Of a stretch of DNA of 64,000 bases, positions 26,175 to 35,678 are shown piece after piece. Position numbers and translations under genes: made by a program. The notes below the pieces were generated by a model. That model did no database searches and was not told the origin of the DNA. It saw nothing but the letters and a program-made list of their open reading frames with translations. Source of the stretch: Nostoc sp. LPT (GTDB lineage: Bacteria; Cyanobacteriota; Cyanobacteriia; Cyanobacteriales; Nostocaceae); NCBI RefSeq assembly GCF_017115165.1, contig NZ_JABXKF010000064.1:1-64000 (forward strand), read 5' to 3'. Numbering within the stretch: the first letter of the stretch is position 1; each line of letters starts with the position of its first letter.

Positions 26175-26957
26175 ATGTTTGATAACGTTTGTAAGTTCCT
26201 TGCTGAAACTTTCTCCAGTGACTTTGCCACTTGGCTGTTAGGAGAATCTATCACACTCACAGAATTAAGTCCTTCTGAACTTTCTCTGGAACCAATCCGC
26301 GCCGATGCGCTGATATTGCTCCAATCTAATGAAGTTGTGTTGCATTTGGAGTTCCAAACCCAACCCAAAGCTGATATTCCCTTTCGGATGATTGATTATC
26401 GGTTGCGAGTGTATCGCCGTTTTAAAAGTAAGCGAATGCGTCAAGTAGTGATTTATCTACAACAGACAAATTCAGAACTTGTGCAGCAAACCACATTCAC
26501 TTTGGAAGAAACCTCCCATAAGTTCGAGGTAATTCGTCTTTGGGAGCAACCAACAAGTGTATTTTTGGAGCATCCAGGATTATTACCATTTGCGGTGTTA
26601 AGTCAAACAAATAACCGCACTGCTACATTACAGCAAGTTGCTCAAGAAATTTCTGAAATTACCGATCAACGTATTCAGAACAATATTGCAGCCTCAGCCT
26701 TCATTCTGGCTGGGCTAGTATTAGAGAAGGAGATAATTCAACAATTGCTGCGGAGGGAACTTGTGCAGGAGTCAGTAACTTATCAAGCTATCCTTGCTGA
26801 AGGTTTAGCCGAAGGTCGTGCTGAAGAAGTGCGGCGTGTAGCGATAAATTTGCTCAAAGAGGGAATCTCAGTGCAAATAGTGATGAAAGTGACGGGGTTA
26901 TCCGTAGAGCAGGTACAGCAGTTGACAAGCGAACAGGCTGGTAGTACAGAGGAGTGA
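26175..26957 (+). CDS. Rpn family (PD-(D/E)XK) nuclease/transposase-like protein
   Basis: The 260-residue product shows the Rpn/PDDEXK_2 pattern: an N-terminal DFATWLLGE, Asp in PIRADALILL, and HLEFQTQP, the E-x-Q variant of the nuclease motif, then YRLRVYRRF. The C-terminal part is helical with AEGLAEGRAEEVRR and an HTH-like tail (LKEGISVQIVMKVTGLS). Such proteins are multicopy in cyanobacteria and are linked to recombination, although their natural role is unclear. A second family member lies at 62086-62970. Confidence 0.85.
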   Translation: MFDNVCKFLAETFSSDFATWLLGESITLTELSPSELSLEPIRADALILLQSNEVVLHLEFQTQPKADIPFRMIDYRLRVYRRFKSKRMRQVVIYLQQTNSELVQQTTFTLEETSHKFEVIRLWEQPTSVFLEHPGLLPFAVLSQTNNRTATLQQVAQEISEITDQRIQNNIAASAFILAGLVLEKEIIQQLLRRELVQESVTYQAILAEGLAEGRAEEVRRVAINLLKEGISVQIVMKVTGLSVEQVQQLTSEQAGSTEE

Positions 26958-26989
26958 GAAATGCAATCGCTATTCTCTCATTTTCATTA

Positions 26990-27100
26990 GTCAAAATCGA
27001 TGGCAAAGCCATTGGGAATGCATTCCCAGGTGGAACCTGGGAACGAGCACGAGTTTTAAACTGTTAACTCCTGTACAGACGCGATTAATCGCGTCTCTAC
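26990..27100. repeat. Dispersed hairpin repeats
   Basis: GGCAAAGCC, GGGAATGCATTCCC and CCAGGTGGAACCTGG form consecutive short palindromes at about 27001-27050, followed by the GACGCGATTAATCGCGTC palindrome at 27071-27100, which is a near copy of 18191-18220. They lie between the Rpn-type gene and the 3' end of the COG0523 gene. Confidence 0.75.
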
Positions 27101-27109
27101 TCCTAACTT

Positions 27110-28204
27110 TTATTTGCCAAAACCTTTACCGCGAGAGGTTGAAGGTAGACAAATGCAGTTTTCGAGTTGACTGATTAAAGCCTCACGATCCAAATTTTGA
27201 CCAATCAGCACTAGTTGGTTTTTCAATTGACCTTTCCATTCATCATCATCCAAGGTAAAGCGTTTACCACAAAGGTGGAAAATATGACGCTTCGGACTTT
27301 CATCAAACCACATAATGCCCTTCGCTCGGAAGATATTTGAGGGCAACTGGTTATCTAAGAAATACTGAAATTTCCTAATAGAAAAAGGCTTGTCACTCTG
27401 GAAAGATATAGAAGTAAAACCATCATTTTCTAAATGGTCAGAATGATGGTGATGATCGTGATGGTCATGGTCGTGATGATCGTGACCGCATGTTGAGTGG
27501 TCATGCTCATCATGATGATCGTGATGGTCGTGTTCATCCACCACTGTGTCAAAATATTTATCTGACTCAAACAGACCAACACTGAGAATTAAAGGAAGTG
27601 GCACTTGCGATCGCGTAGCGCGGATAATTCTTGCTCCTTCCTTGACTTCGTTAATTTTTCTTTCTAACTCGTTCAAAGTGGCTTCATCAACCAAATCTGC
27701 CTTGTTCAGCACAATTACATCGCCATAAGCAATTTGGCTGTATGCTGCCTCAGAATTAAATAAATCTAAGCTGTAATTAGCCGCGTCTACTACGGTAATA
27801 ATCGAATCCAAACGGGTTAAATCCCGCAATTCTGTGCCCAGAAATGTTAAAGCTACTGGTAGTGGATCTGCCAATCCAGTTGTTTCCACTACTAGATAAT
27901 CTAGATTTTCTTGGCGTTCTAAAACTTTGTAAACTGCATCTACCAAATCATTATTAATAGTGCAGCAAATACAACCATTATTTAGCTCCACCATGTTCTC
28001 ACCAGTGGAAACAATTAGCTCGTTGTCGATACCAATTTCGCCAAATTCATTTACGAGAACAGCGGTTTTTAAACCCTGTTGGTTGTTGAGGATATGATTG
28101 AGTAAAGTCGTCTTGCCACTACCGAGGAAACCCGTAATAATTGTTACTGGCATTCCTTGTTTAGGCGTATCCATTGCTTGATCGGGTGTAACTGCTGATT
28201 GCAT
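27110..28204 (-). CDS. COG0523/CobW family metal-chaperone GTPase with histidine-rich loop
   Basis: The 364-residue protein has GFLGSGKTTLL (Walker A, near residue 25), the metal-binding GCICCT motif (near 79), NKAD (GTPase specificity, near 167) and a CobW C-terminal domain ending FTLDDDEWKGQ. Between the domains, around residues 222-262, lies a very histidine- and aspartate-rich loop with one cysteine, encoded by GATCATGAT-type repeats, probably a zinc or other metal store. Members deliver metals such as zinc or cobalt to target proteins; the client here is unknown. A dispersed repeat lies immediately 5' of the gene. Confidence 0.9.
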   Translation of the reverse strand: MQSAVTPDQAMDTPKQGMPVTIITGFLGSGKTTLLNHILNNQQGLKTAVLVNEFGEIGIDNELIVSTGENMVELNNGCICCTINNDLVDAVYKVLERQENLDYLVVETTGLADPLPVALTFLGTELRDLTRLDSIITVVDAANYSLDLFNSEAAYSQIAYGDVIVLNKADLVDEATLNELERKINEVKEGARIIRATRSQVPLPLILSVGLFESDKYFDTVVDEHDHHDHHDEHDHSTCGHDHHDHDHHDHHHHSDHLENDGFTSISFQSDKPFSIRKFQYFLDNQLPSNIFRAKGIMWFDESPKRHIFHLCGKRFTLDDDEWKGQLKNQLVLIGQNLDREALISQLENCICLPSTSRGKGFGK

Positions 28205-28261
28205 AGCGCTGTTATCAAATAGTCAAAAAATAGTAATGTAGCGCAGATAGTCCAGAAAACA

Positions 28262-28345
28262 CTAGCGCCGCTACGCGGAAGTCAAAAGGAGCCAGTGCGT
28301 TGGGCGGCTCTGCCGACTTGAAGCAACTGGCGTTCAAAAGTCAAG
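28262..28345. repeat. Dispersed repeat, inverted copy of the 8.5-kb element
   Basis: Read on the minus strand, this segment matches about 8477-8512 and 8562-8600 almost base for base (GAACGCCAGTTGCTTCAAGT and AACGCACTGGCTCCTTTTGA). It lacks about 48 bases present in the other copy. It lies between the COG0523 gene and cysS. Confidence 0.85.
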
Positions 28346-28488
28346 AACCCTTGATTTTTGGGCTTTCGAGATTTTGTCCAATAGTATGTTGATTTCCGCC
28401 GTGACGTACTAGCATAGGGATGCTGGACTGTCATCCCAGCTGCTTTACCCTATTATTACGTATCTTCCTATTTCAGCATTACTCTGTT

Positions 28489-29934
28489 ATGACCCTAACC
28501 CTTTACAATACCCTCACCCGTCGTCAAGAACCGTTTGAAACAGTCGAACCAGGCAAAGTTAAGATGTATTACTGCGGCGTGACGGTGTACGACTACTGCC
28601 ATTTGGGTCATGCGAGAGCTTGCATTGTTTGGGACGTAGTACGCCGATACCTCCAGTTTATCGGCTATGAAGTCCGATATATCCAAAATTTTACTGATAT
28701 TGATGACAAGATTCTTAATCGAGCCTGTGTTGAACATTCATCAATGGAAGCTGTAGCCGATCGCTTTATCAAAGCATATTTTCAGGATATGGCGCGATTG
28801 GGAATCAAAGAAGCTGATGAATATCCTCGTGCTACCCATACGATGAATGGCATTCAACGGTTAATTCATCAGTTGGAAAATAAAGGTTTTGCTTACCCTG
28901 CTGACGGCGATGTGTATTATGCAGTACGGCTGTTTGCTGAATATGGCAAACTTTCGGGACGCAAGTTAGAAGATATGCAAGCCGGAGCGAGCGATCGCGT
29001 CAACGTGGATGATCCAGAGTACCAGAAAAAGAAAGACCCCTTTGATTTTGCTTTGTGGAAAGCAGCAAGACCGGGAGAACCTGCTTGGGAATCACCTTGG
29101 GGCGCAGGCCGTCCGGGGTGGCATATAGAATGCTCGGCAATGGTGCGCGATCGCCTGGGTGATACCATAGATATTCATGCTGGTGGTGCTGACTTAATTT
29201 TTCCCCACCATGAAAACGAAATTGCCCAATCTGAGGCTGTGACAGGAAAACCCCTGGCGCGTTACTGGCTGCATAACGGCATGGTAAAGGTAGATGGTGA
29301 AAAAATGTCCAAATCTTTGGGCAACTTTACCACTATTCGAGAATTGCTGGATCGAGGCGTTGACCCGATGGCAGTACGGTTGTTCGTGTTGACCGCTCAA
29401 TATCGTACACCCATAGATTTTACCGATGAAGCGATCGCCGCAGCAACTAACGGTTGGCACACCCTTAAAGAAGGTTTACTTTTCGGCTACCAGTACGGCA
29501 AAAAACTAGGATGGAAAGTGGGGAATGCCTCACTACTTCCTGAAACAGTTGAACGCTTTCAAGAAACTTTGAATAACGACTTTAATTTTCCTGGTGGGTT
29601 AACAGTGCTGTTTGAATTAGCCAAAGAACTGCGCCGTCAGGGAAATATTCTTGTGCATGAAGGGAAAACCGAAACATCATCTCTGGAGTTACAGCTTCAA
29701 TGGCAAACTCTCGTTACATTAGCTGGAGTTTTAGGTTTAGAAGCCAAGATAGAAACAGAAACTCACACAAGTAGTGGTTTAAGCGATGCAGAAATTGAGG
29801 CGAAAATTCAGCAAAGGCAAGAAGCACGTATTGCCAAGAATTTTGCCGAAAGCGATCGCATTCGTGACGAACTCCAAGCACAAAGTATTACGCTAATTGA
29901 TAGTCGTGATGGCACGCGTTGGCACCGAAATTAG
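28489..29934 (+). CDS. cysS: Cysteinyl-tRNA synthetase
   Basis: The 481-residue class I synthetase charges tRNA-Cys. MYYCGVTVYDYCHLGHARA contains the zinc-binding cysteine and the HIGH-like HLGH. GRPGWHIECSAM and HHENEIAQSEA carry further zinc ligands, and KMSKSLGN is the KMSKS loop. I choose the ATG at 28489 (MTLTLYNTLTRRQEPF) because it fits the family; an upstream ATG at 28420 would add 23 unsupported residues. The C-terminal anticodon-binding region (RIAKNFAESDRIRDEL) is complete. A tldD gene follows 81 bases downstream after heptamer repeats. Confidence 0.96.
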   Translation: MTLTLYNTLTRRQEPFETVEPGKVKMYYCGVTVYDYCHLGHARACIVWDVVRRYLQFIGYEVRYIQNFTDIDDKILNRACVEHSSMEAVADRFIKAYFQDMARLGIKEADEYPRATHTMNGIQRLIHQLENKGFAYPADGDVYYAVRLFAEYGKLSGRKLEDMQAGASDRVNVDDPEYQKKKDPFDFALWKAARPGEPAWESPWGAGRPGWHIECSAMVRDRLGDTIDIHAGGADLIFPHHENEIAQSEAVTGKPLARYWLHNGMVKVDGEKMSKSLGNFTTIRELLDRGVDPMAVRLFVLTAQYRTPIDFTDEAIAAATNGWHTLKEGLLFGYQYGKKLGWKVGNASLLPETVERFQETLNNDFNFPGGLTVLFELAKELRRQGNILVHEGKTETSSLELQLQWQTLVTLAGVLGLEAKIETETHTSSGLSDAEIEAKIQQRQEARIAKNFAESDRIRDELQAQSITLIDSRDGTRWHRN

Positions 29935-29944
29935 AGGGGACTGG

Positions 29945-30010
29945 GAACTAGAAATTGAATTCTTCCCAATGCCCCATGCCCCACGCCCAATTCCCAATTC
30001 CCAATTCCTT
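29945..30010. repeat. Degenerate heptamer repeat tract
   Basis: Units of the CCCCATG and CCCAATT kind (GCCCCATGCCCCACGCCCAAT) fill most of the cysS-tldD spacer. They are related to the tracts at 7858-7912 and 25123-25154, read on the other strand. Confidence 0.7.
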
Positions 30011-30015
30011 AAATT

Positions 30016-31455
30016 ATGTGGTCTGAACTTAAAAAAGCGATCGCTAGTTTCGATATTCCCGCTGATTGGATTGGTATTAGAGCCGTAAAGGAGACTTCTA
30101 CTATCCGTTCAGTCCGTGATGCCTTACCCCAACTAAACGGCAAATCTTTCACTGTCGGAGCCATGCTGGAAGTTTTGGTCAATGGCTGTCTGGGTTATGC
30201 AGCTACTAACTCTCTAGAACTGTCTTCCCTGCAAACCGCTGCTCAAATAGCCTATAAACAAGCATTAGCAGCCAGTGAATGGTGGATACATCCCTTCGGT
30301 GAAACTGAGCGTCCTAAAGTTGTTGGTGAATATAAATCTCCATTCCTTGAGCCATTGGATGCTCTGAGTCCAGGGGAAATCAACGATTTACTGGTTCGTA
30401 TTTGCCAAACGCTCAAAGTTGACGACAAAATTGTGCAAACCATAGCTAGTGCTAGCACAATCGAGAGAGAATCTTGGTTTGTTAGCAGCAACGGCTCAGA
30501 AGTCTATCAAAAAATACTATCTATAGGCACCAATTACGGAGTCACTGCCCAAGATGGAGCAGTTGTACAGCAGCGCAGCAACAACGGGTCGCAAGCAAAC
30601 TGTTACCAAGGCGGACTCGAACTATTAAAACAAGAAAACTTATGGCATCGGGTGCGGCAAATAGGCGAACAAGCAATAGAACTCTTGACAGCAGAAGAAT
30701 GCCCAACCACCCGTACCAATTTAGTTTTAGCTCCAGATCAAATGATGCTGCAAATCCATGAAAGTGTCGGGCATCCCCTAGAAATTGACCGAATTTTGGG
30801 AGATGAGCGTAACTATGCTGGGGGCAGCTTTGTTAATAAAAGTGATTTTGGCAACCTAGTATATGGTTCGCCGCTGATGAATATTACCTTTGATCCCACT
30901 GTGCCTGGTGAATTTGCCAGTTATGGCTTTGATGATACGGGTGCTGTAGCAACACGGGAGTATTTAGTTAAAGAAGGTGTACTCCAACGGGGTTTAGGCA
31001 GTCTGGAGAGTCAAGTAAGAGCAGGTGTACCAGGAGTTGCCTGTGCCCGTGCTTCCTCATGGAATCGACCAGCGATCGATCGCATGGGTAACTTGAATTT
31101 AGAGCCTTTAAACACTAGTTTTGAAGACATTATTGGTGGGATAGAACACGGCGTTTACATGGAATCTAACCGTTCTTGGTCAATTGACGATCGCCGCTAC
31201 AAATTCCAATTTGGTTGTGAGTACGCTAAATTAATTGAAAACGGTAAACTTACCAAAACCCTCCGTAATCCCAACTACCGCGCCACAACACCAGAGTTTT
31301 GGCATAGTTTAATTAAAGTCGGAGATGCCACGAACTGGCAAATGTATGGTACTCCTTATTGTGGTAAAGGCGAACCAAATCAGGCCATTTGGGTAGGACA
31401 CGGTTCACCTGTCTGTGTCTTTGCTAATGTCGAAGTTTTTGGTGGAGGAACTTGA
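30016..31455 (+). CDS. tldD: TldD family metalloprotease
   Basis: The 479-residue protein is a TldD-type subunit. HESVGHPLEID near residue 250 supplies the HExxxH zinc ligands of the TldD active site, and GYGSPLMN-like (VYGSPLMNITFDP) and the C-terminal FGCEYAKLIENGKL are family regions. With a TldE/PmbA partner it forms a heterodimer that degrades unfolded peptides in an extended pocket; in E. coli it matures microcins and acts on the CcdA antitoxin. The partner gene follows 239 bases downstream. Confidence 0.92.
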   Translation: MWSELKKAIASFDIPADWIGIRAVKETSTIRSVRDALPQLNGKSFTVGAMLEVLVNGCLGYAATNSLELSSLQTAAQIAYKQALAASEWWIHPFGETERPKVVGEYKSPFLEPLDALSPGEINDLLVRICQTLKVDDKIVQTIASASTIERESWFVSSNGSEVYQKILSIGTNYGVTAQDGAVVQQRSNNGSQANCYQGGLELLKQENLWHRVRQIGEQAIELLTAEECPTTRTNLVLAPDQMMLQIHESVGHPLEIDRILGDERNYAGGSFVNKSDFGNLVYGSPLMNITFDPTVPGEFASYGFDDTGAVATREYLVKEGVLQRGLGSLESQVRAGVPGVACARASSWNRPAIDRMGNLNLEPLNTSFEDIIGGIEHGVYMESNRSWSIDDRRYKFQFGCEYAKLIENGKLTKTLRNPNYRATTPEFWHSLIKVGDATNWQMYGTPYCGKGEPNQAIWVGHGSPVCVFANVEVFGGGT

Positions 31456-31479
31456 AAAATACAATAGTTAGAAGTTAGT

Positions 31480-31680
31480 AGTTAGGAGTTTTGAATTAAG
31501 TAAATAGGCATAATTAAACATCAAATAAAAGCCTACTTCGTAGTGAGTGATTCATCGCTCAAAAAAAAGGGTTATCAGGACTAAAGTCCTTACTACAAAC
31601 TTTAATTTATTTACGCCAGCTACTTACAAAAATTCTTTTAACTCCTAACTCCTAACTTTCTCCTCACCTTATTCCCTATT
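31480..31680. repeat. Dispersed repeats in the tldD-tldE spacer
   Basis: The spacer contains GAAGTTAGTAGTTAGGAGTT/CTCCTAACTCCTAAC-type short repeats and the palindrome AGGACTAAAGTCCT (about 31579-31592). The flanking sequences look like a small non-coding repeat element rather than a gene. Confidence 0.5.
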
Positions 31681-31694
31681 AATATTTAATATCT

Positions 31695-33041
31695 ATGAAA
31701 ATTGAGGAATTATCTGCGTTAGAAGTCAGCTTTAATCGACTGATTGAAAGTTTGCTGATCAAAAAAGCAGAAGATGAACAATTCACTGTAAGACTTAACA
31801 GTGAAATAAGTCAATTTACTCGTTTCAATCATGCAAAAGTGCGACAAACTGGTTGTGTTGCTGATGGTTGGATAGAACTGACTTTAATGCAAGATCAGCG
31901 CAACAGTGTTCGGCAGTTTCCTTTTACTGGAAATTGGGAGGTAGACTGGCAGTTAGCATATACTGCTTTGCAAGAACTACGTGACGAACTTATTCTACTA
32001 CCTGTAGATCCATATCTAGTTTTGCCATCAGGAAATAATATCAGTAGAGAAATACATTCTGGAAATTTATTGGCAGCTGAGGCAGTAGTCCCGACTGTGC
32101 TAGAACTAGTTGCTGAATTGGATTTTACAGGGATATACGCAGGGGGAGTGGTAATTAAAGCTTATGGTGATTCTAGCGGTCAAAAACACTGGTTTGCTAC
32201 TGATTCTTTTACTCTAGATTATTCTCTATTTTCCCCATCTGGACAAGCAGTTAAGGGCACGTTTGCCGGGAGTGATTGGAATGAATCTAAATATATAGCC
32301 AAAATTAGCGAAGCTAAAAAACAACTAGAATTGCTTGCTCATCCAGCGAAAGAACTGCCACGGGGACAGTACAAAACTTATTTTGCACCTGCTGCTGTTG
32401 CAGATTTATTAGTAATGCTTTCTTGGGGAGCGGTAAGCGAAGCTGATATCCAACAAGGAAACAGTGCTTTAGCTGCTTTATCGCGTCAAGAAAAACAACT
32501 TTCTCTAAGATTTAGTTTAAAAGAAAATTTTCAGCGGGGATTAGTGCCGCGATTTAATGAATTGGGAGAAATGGCAGCATTGGAGTTACCTGTAATAGAA
32601 AAAGGATATTTGGTAAATACTCTGGTGAATTCTCGCACTGCTAAAGAATATCAAAAAGTTGCCAACGGCGCTAATGGTTCAGAGACTTTACGAGCGCCAG
32701 AAGTCAGTCCGGGAAATTTAGTATTTGAGCAGATTATTCCGAGTTTAGATACAGGATTATATGTATCTAATTTGCATTACTTGAATTGGAGCGATCGCCA
32801 CACTGGTAGAATTACAGGTATGACCCGTTATGCTTGTTTTTGGGTAGAAAAGGGAGAAATTATTGCCCCCATTGAAAACTTACGTTTTGATGAAAGTCTC
32901 TATCACTTTTGGGGAGAAAACTTAGTAGATTTGACCACTTTTCAAGAATTTATTCCTGAAGTAGGTACATACGAAAGTCGTCAACTTGGAGGTAGTTTAG
33001 TTCCCGGTATGTTGGTGAAAGATTTTACTTATACTTTGTAA
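31695..33041 (+). CDS. TldE/PmbA family protein, partner of TldD
   Basis: The 448-residue protein has the TldD/PmbA fold pattern (TRFNHAKVRQTGCV early; LYVSNLHYLNWSDRHTGRITGMTRYACFWVEKGE late) but lacks the HExxxH motif of TldD. It fits the non-catalytic TldE/PmbA subunit that completes the protease pocket. Its position directly downstream of tldD on the same strand supports a heterodimer. Start MKIEELSALEV and length are plausible. The 239-base spacer with repeats could allow separate expression. Confidence 0.88.
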   Translation: MKIEELSALEVSFNRLIESLLIKKAEDEQFTVRLNSEISQFTRFNHAKVRQTGCVADGWIELTLMQDQRNSVRQFPFTGNWEVDWQLAYTALQELRDELILLPVDPYLVLPSGNNISREIHSGNLLAAEAVVPTVLELVAELDFTGIYAGGVVIKAYGDSSGQKHWFATDSFTLDYSLFSPSGQAVKGTFAGSDWNESKYIAKISEAKKQLELLAHPAKELPRGQYKTYFAPAAVADLLVMLSWGAVSEADIQQGNSALAALSRQEKQLSLRFSLKENFQRGLVPRFNELGEMAALELPVIEKGYLVNTLVNSRTAKEYQKVANGANGSETLRAPEVSPGNLVFEQIIPSLDTGLYVSNLHYLNWSDRHTGRITGMTRYACFWVEKGEIIAPIENLRFDESLYHFWGENLVDLTTFQEFIPEVGTYESRQLGGSLVPGMLVKDFTYTL

Positions 33042-33187
33042 GTACATCGTGCAAAGATGCAGATAAATTATTAGCTTATTTACCTCTTGGCATGAGATTA
33101 ACTTAATAATTTTTATTTGATGATTTTAATATTACTATTTCTGAATATAACGCAAATATTGGAATCATTTAATATTAATTATTATAG

Positions 33188-33856
33188 TTAATTATCTTCT
33201 ACCTTAAAACACCAACCTTGCATTTCTATAACTTCTTTAATTTCAGTTTCCAATATTTCAAAAGCAGACAAAGCCCGTAACGCTGAAAAATCATTGATGA
33301 TTTCTGCTAGTCTGTGAACACATCCATTAAGCTTATCCGACGAGAATTGCTTGAGCCGCCGACCTGTTAACCCACTAGCTTTGCATAAAAGTTCATGAAG
33401 AATATCTTTAGGATCAGGTAATTGTTCAAGTTTATGAATATTTGGCAATTCTAATGGCTCACGCCCACTAGGATTACCCGCAGCTTTCCGTAGAGCAGCT
33501 TCGTCAAATAAAAGCCAAGCTTCCTGCATACGTACAGGAATAACACAAACATGAGGTGGTACTGCCAGTGATTGTTTAACTACTTCTACTGCTTCTCGAA
33601 TTTCAGCCACACGATTTTCGCGTGGTTCTTTTTCTGCATCTTGATGAATAAATAAAAGATCACAAGGATAGAGTTCTACGCTCTCGATGATAAGTGGCAA
33701 TAACTTTTTAGGTGGTTTAGGTAAGCGTCGCAGATCAGCCCAATTAGATTGAATAGCACACTCAACCTGATTTACCCGTAATAACCAATTGAGAATAGGC
33801 ATCAGTGCTTTGTCTGAGCTACCGTCAGACAGAAAGGTGTAGCAAAGTTCTTTCAT
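33188..33856 (-). CDS. DUF4276/TOPRIM-like protein, partner of the AAA ATPase
   Basis: The 222-residue product begins FLSDGSSDKALMPIL and continues with LLFIHQDAEKEP near residue 68 and VIPVRMQEAWLLFDEAAL near 105. This is the DUF4276-type TOPRIM-like layout, in which an acidic residue pair after a beta strand and the conserved EAWLL follow. His71, Asp73, Glu75 and Glu112 are candidate metal ligands. Its ATG overlaps the TGA of the upstream ATPase gene by four bases (33853-33856), so translation is coupled. ABC-type ATPase plus TOPRIM-like pairs (PARIS and OLD-type systems) are known phage defences. I infer a similar role. Confidence 0.65.
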   Translation of the reverse strand: MKELCYTFLSDGSSDKALMPILNWLLRVNQVECAIQSNWADLRRLPKPPKKLLPLIIESVELYPCDLLFIHQDAEKEPRENRVAEIREAVEVVKQSLAVPPHVCVIPVRMQEAWLLFDEAALRKAAGNPSGREPLELPNIHKLEQLPDPKDILHELLCKASGLTGRRLKQFSSDKLNGCVHRLAEIINDFSALRALSAFEILETEIKEVIEMQGWCFKVEDN

Positions 33857-35385
33857 GTCAATTGAGTAGGGAAACCAGGAATTAGTGGTTGAAGATCATT
33901 TCTATCTATAACTCGGCGTTTTGGGGTTGGTATTAGTTTTGATTTTTGAGAGCTTTTTACCTCTCCATTGCTATCAGGCTCTAATTTCTCAATTACTACC
34001 GGATTTAGATAAGCAAGAAGTTTCTCTTTAGGGACAACATTTGTTTCTTCTGGCTCTTGCTCTCGCCAAGTATCAGGAAGACAACCAAAAGAAACACGCT
34101 TAAACCGTTTTCCTGAAAGTACTGTTTCCTTTAATTCAGCAACTAATAAGCTTTCATCAGGTACTTGCATCACTACAGATGGTGAGTGAGTGTTAATAAT
34201 CACTTGGCGGAGTGGGTTATCTATACCAATAGCTTCATTAATATCAGTGGCAATGTCTTGAAGCAATTTCAGTATTTTGGGAATACGCTCAGGATGAATG
34301 CCGTTTTCCGGTTCCTCTAAACACAAAAGACCTTGTGCTTGTGAGTCTAATTCTAAAACTGCCAAAGCCAAAAATCGTAGGGTTCCATCTGATAACGCCC
34401 TCGCTGGATGTGAAGTACCATCTCTACCAATCACCATTAATGTGAGGAGTTCCCTACGTTCATCTCGATCAATCCCTACTTCACCCACATCATCAATTAG
34501 TTCTGCTAAAAGATTAGCAACTTGGCTGTAAACTTGTGCTTCGGCCTCATCCTCAGAAACTCCATCTAGAGAATAATTTTTATTTAACCTTGCTAAGTGA
34601 TAGAGTGTTGCAGCCAAGTGAGAACCATCCATGTCTAATTTTGTAGGCGCTGTAAATTCGTCTGGTTGACGTAGGGCTGAAGGTTCTAATTGAAGTAATC
34701 GCCAAGATTGCATTTCTCTTCGCGCTAGTAAGGCTGTTGGACTTTGAGCAGCATTAGCAACAGAAAGTACTGTTCGAGGCAGATTTGCAGCTAGTCGAGA
34801 TAGAGGTTTTCCTTTGATACCATCTTGATGTAGCTTAATGACAGTCTTATCTTTATCAGTCTCAGTTGAAATAAATGGTGAAGTTCTTTTTCCCTTAACT
34901 GCGGATTTACGCCACTCAACACTGTGAGGAAACAATAAGTTTTTTCTAGCATCACCAAGGTTAATGTGAACTAATTCTTCTTTAATGATTTCTAGCGATC
35001 CTAAAGACCGTAAACTATGATCTGAACGGTAAGCTAGAGTCAGAGAGTAACGAAGAAAGGTAATACTAGCTTTTGCCTGTTGTCCTAAATCATCTACGCC
35101 TTCCTCCGGTACTATCATTTCTGCTTCAAATAACATTTTATCTGCATATTCATCATCAACTCGGTGGAATAAACTACGCACATCAGCTGTTCGACCTTCT
35201 TCATCTCGCACAGATAAGGCAGCGTCAATTAGGGTTCGATCGGCGATCGCACTCAAAAACCTAATAGCATCAAATAAGTTAGATTTACCGACCCCGTTAG
35301 TTCCGGCTACACAGGTAAATGGGCCGAAGCGAACATCAACATCGACGAGGTTCTTAAAACCAGAAACTTTCAACCTAGTTAGCAT
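33853..35385 (-). CDS. AAA (ABC/SMC-like) ATPase of a two-gene unit
   Basis: The 510-residue protein has GTNGVGKSN (Walker A, residues 28-36), an ABC-like signature ALSDGTLRFLALAVLELD, LLCLEEPENGIHP (Walker B) and IINTHSPSVV (H-loop), with a helical insertion of about 250 residues between. This is the AAA_21/OLD-like family of stand-alone SMC-type ATPases. It starts the two-gene unit with the TOPRIM-like gene at 33188-33856. In comparable systems the ATPase senses a phage protein and releases a toxic effector. No C-terminal TOPRIM is fused to this protein; residues 450-510 are charged and variable. Confidence 0.8.
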   Translation of the reverse strand: MLTRLKVSGFKNLVDVDVRFGPFTCVAGTNGVGKSNLFDAIRFLSAIADRTLIDAALSVRDEEGRTADVRSLFHRVDDEYADKMLFEAEMIVPEEGVDDLGQQAKASITFLRYSLTLAYRSDHSLRSLGSLEIIKEELVHINLGDARKNLLFPHSVEWRKSAVKGKRTSPFISTETDKDKTVIKLHQDGIKGKPLSRLAANLPRTVLSVANAAQSPTALLARREMQSWRLLQLEPSALRQPDEFTAPTKLDMDGSHLAATLYHLARLNKNYSLDGVSEDEAEAQVYSQVANLLAELIDDVGEVGIDRDERRELLTLMVIGRDGTSHPARALSDGTLRFLALAVLELDSQAQGLLCLEEPENGIHPERIPKILKLLQDIATDINEAIGIDNPLRQVIINTHSPSVVMQVPDESLLVAELKETVLSGKRFKRVSFGCLPDTWREQEPEETNVVPKEKLLAYLNPVVIEKLEPDSNGEVKSSQKSKLIPTPKRRVIDRNDLQPLIPGFPTQLT

Positions 35386-35678
35386 AATATTCCTCTGTTG
35401 GCAGAAAACATTGCAAATGTGCCAAGCAGACGTGGCTCACAAACAGAGTAGACCCTCTTCTTCTAGTTTGACTGTACAACCTGAGAGATTTTGGGTCTGG
35501 TTGGATAAAACCTGCTTATTATTGTGATACCCGCAACTAGCTCAATCAGCTGTTGCGCCTCTAGCAAAGCTTTTTTTCTACAAACGCGATGTATAAATTG
35601 CCTCTCTATGAGAAAAATGCATCAAACCGTCTTTCTACAATCCTGTCAGCCCAAACTGGTAAATGCTAAGACTACAAT

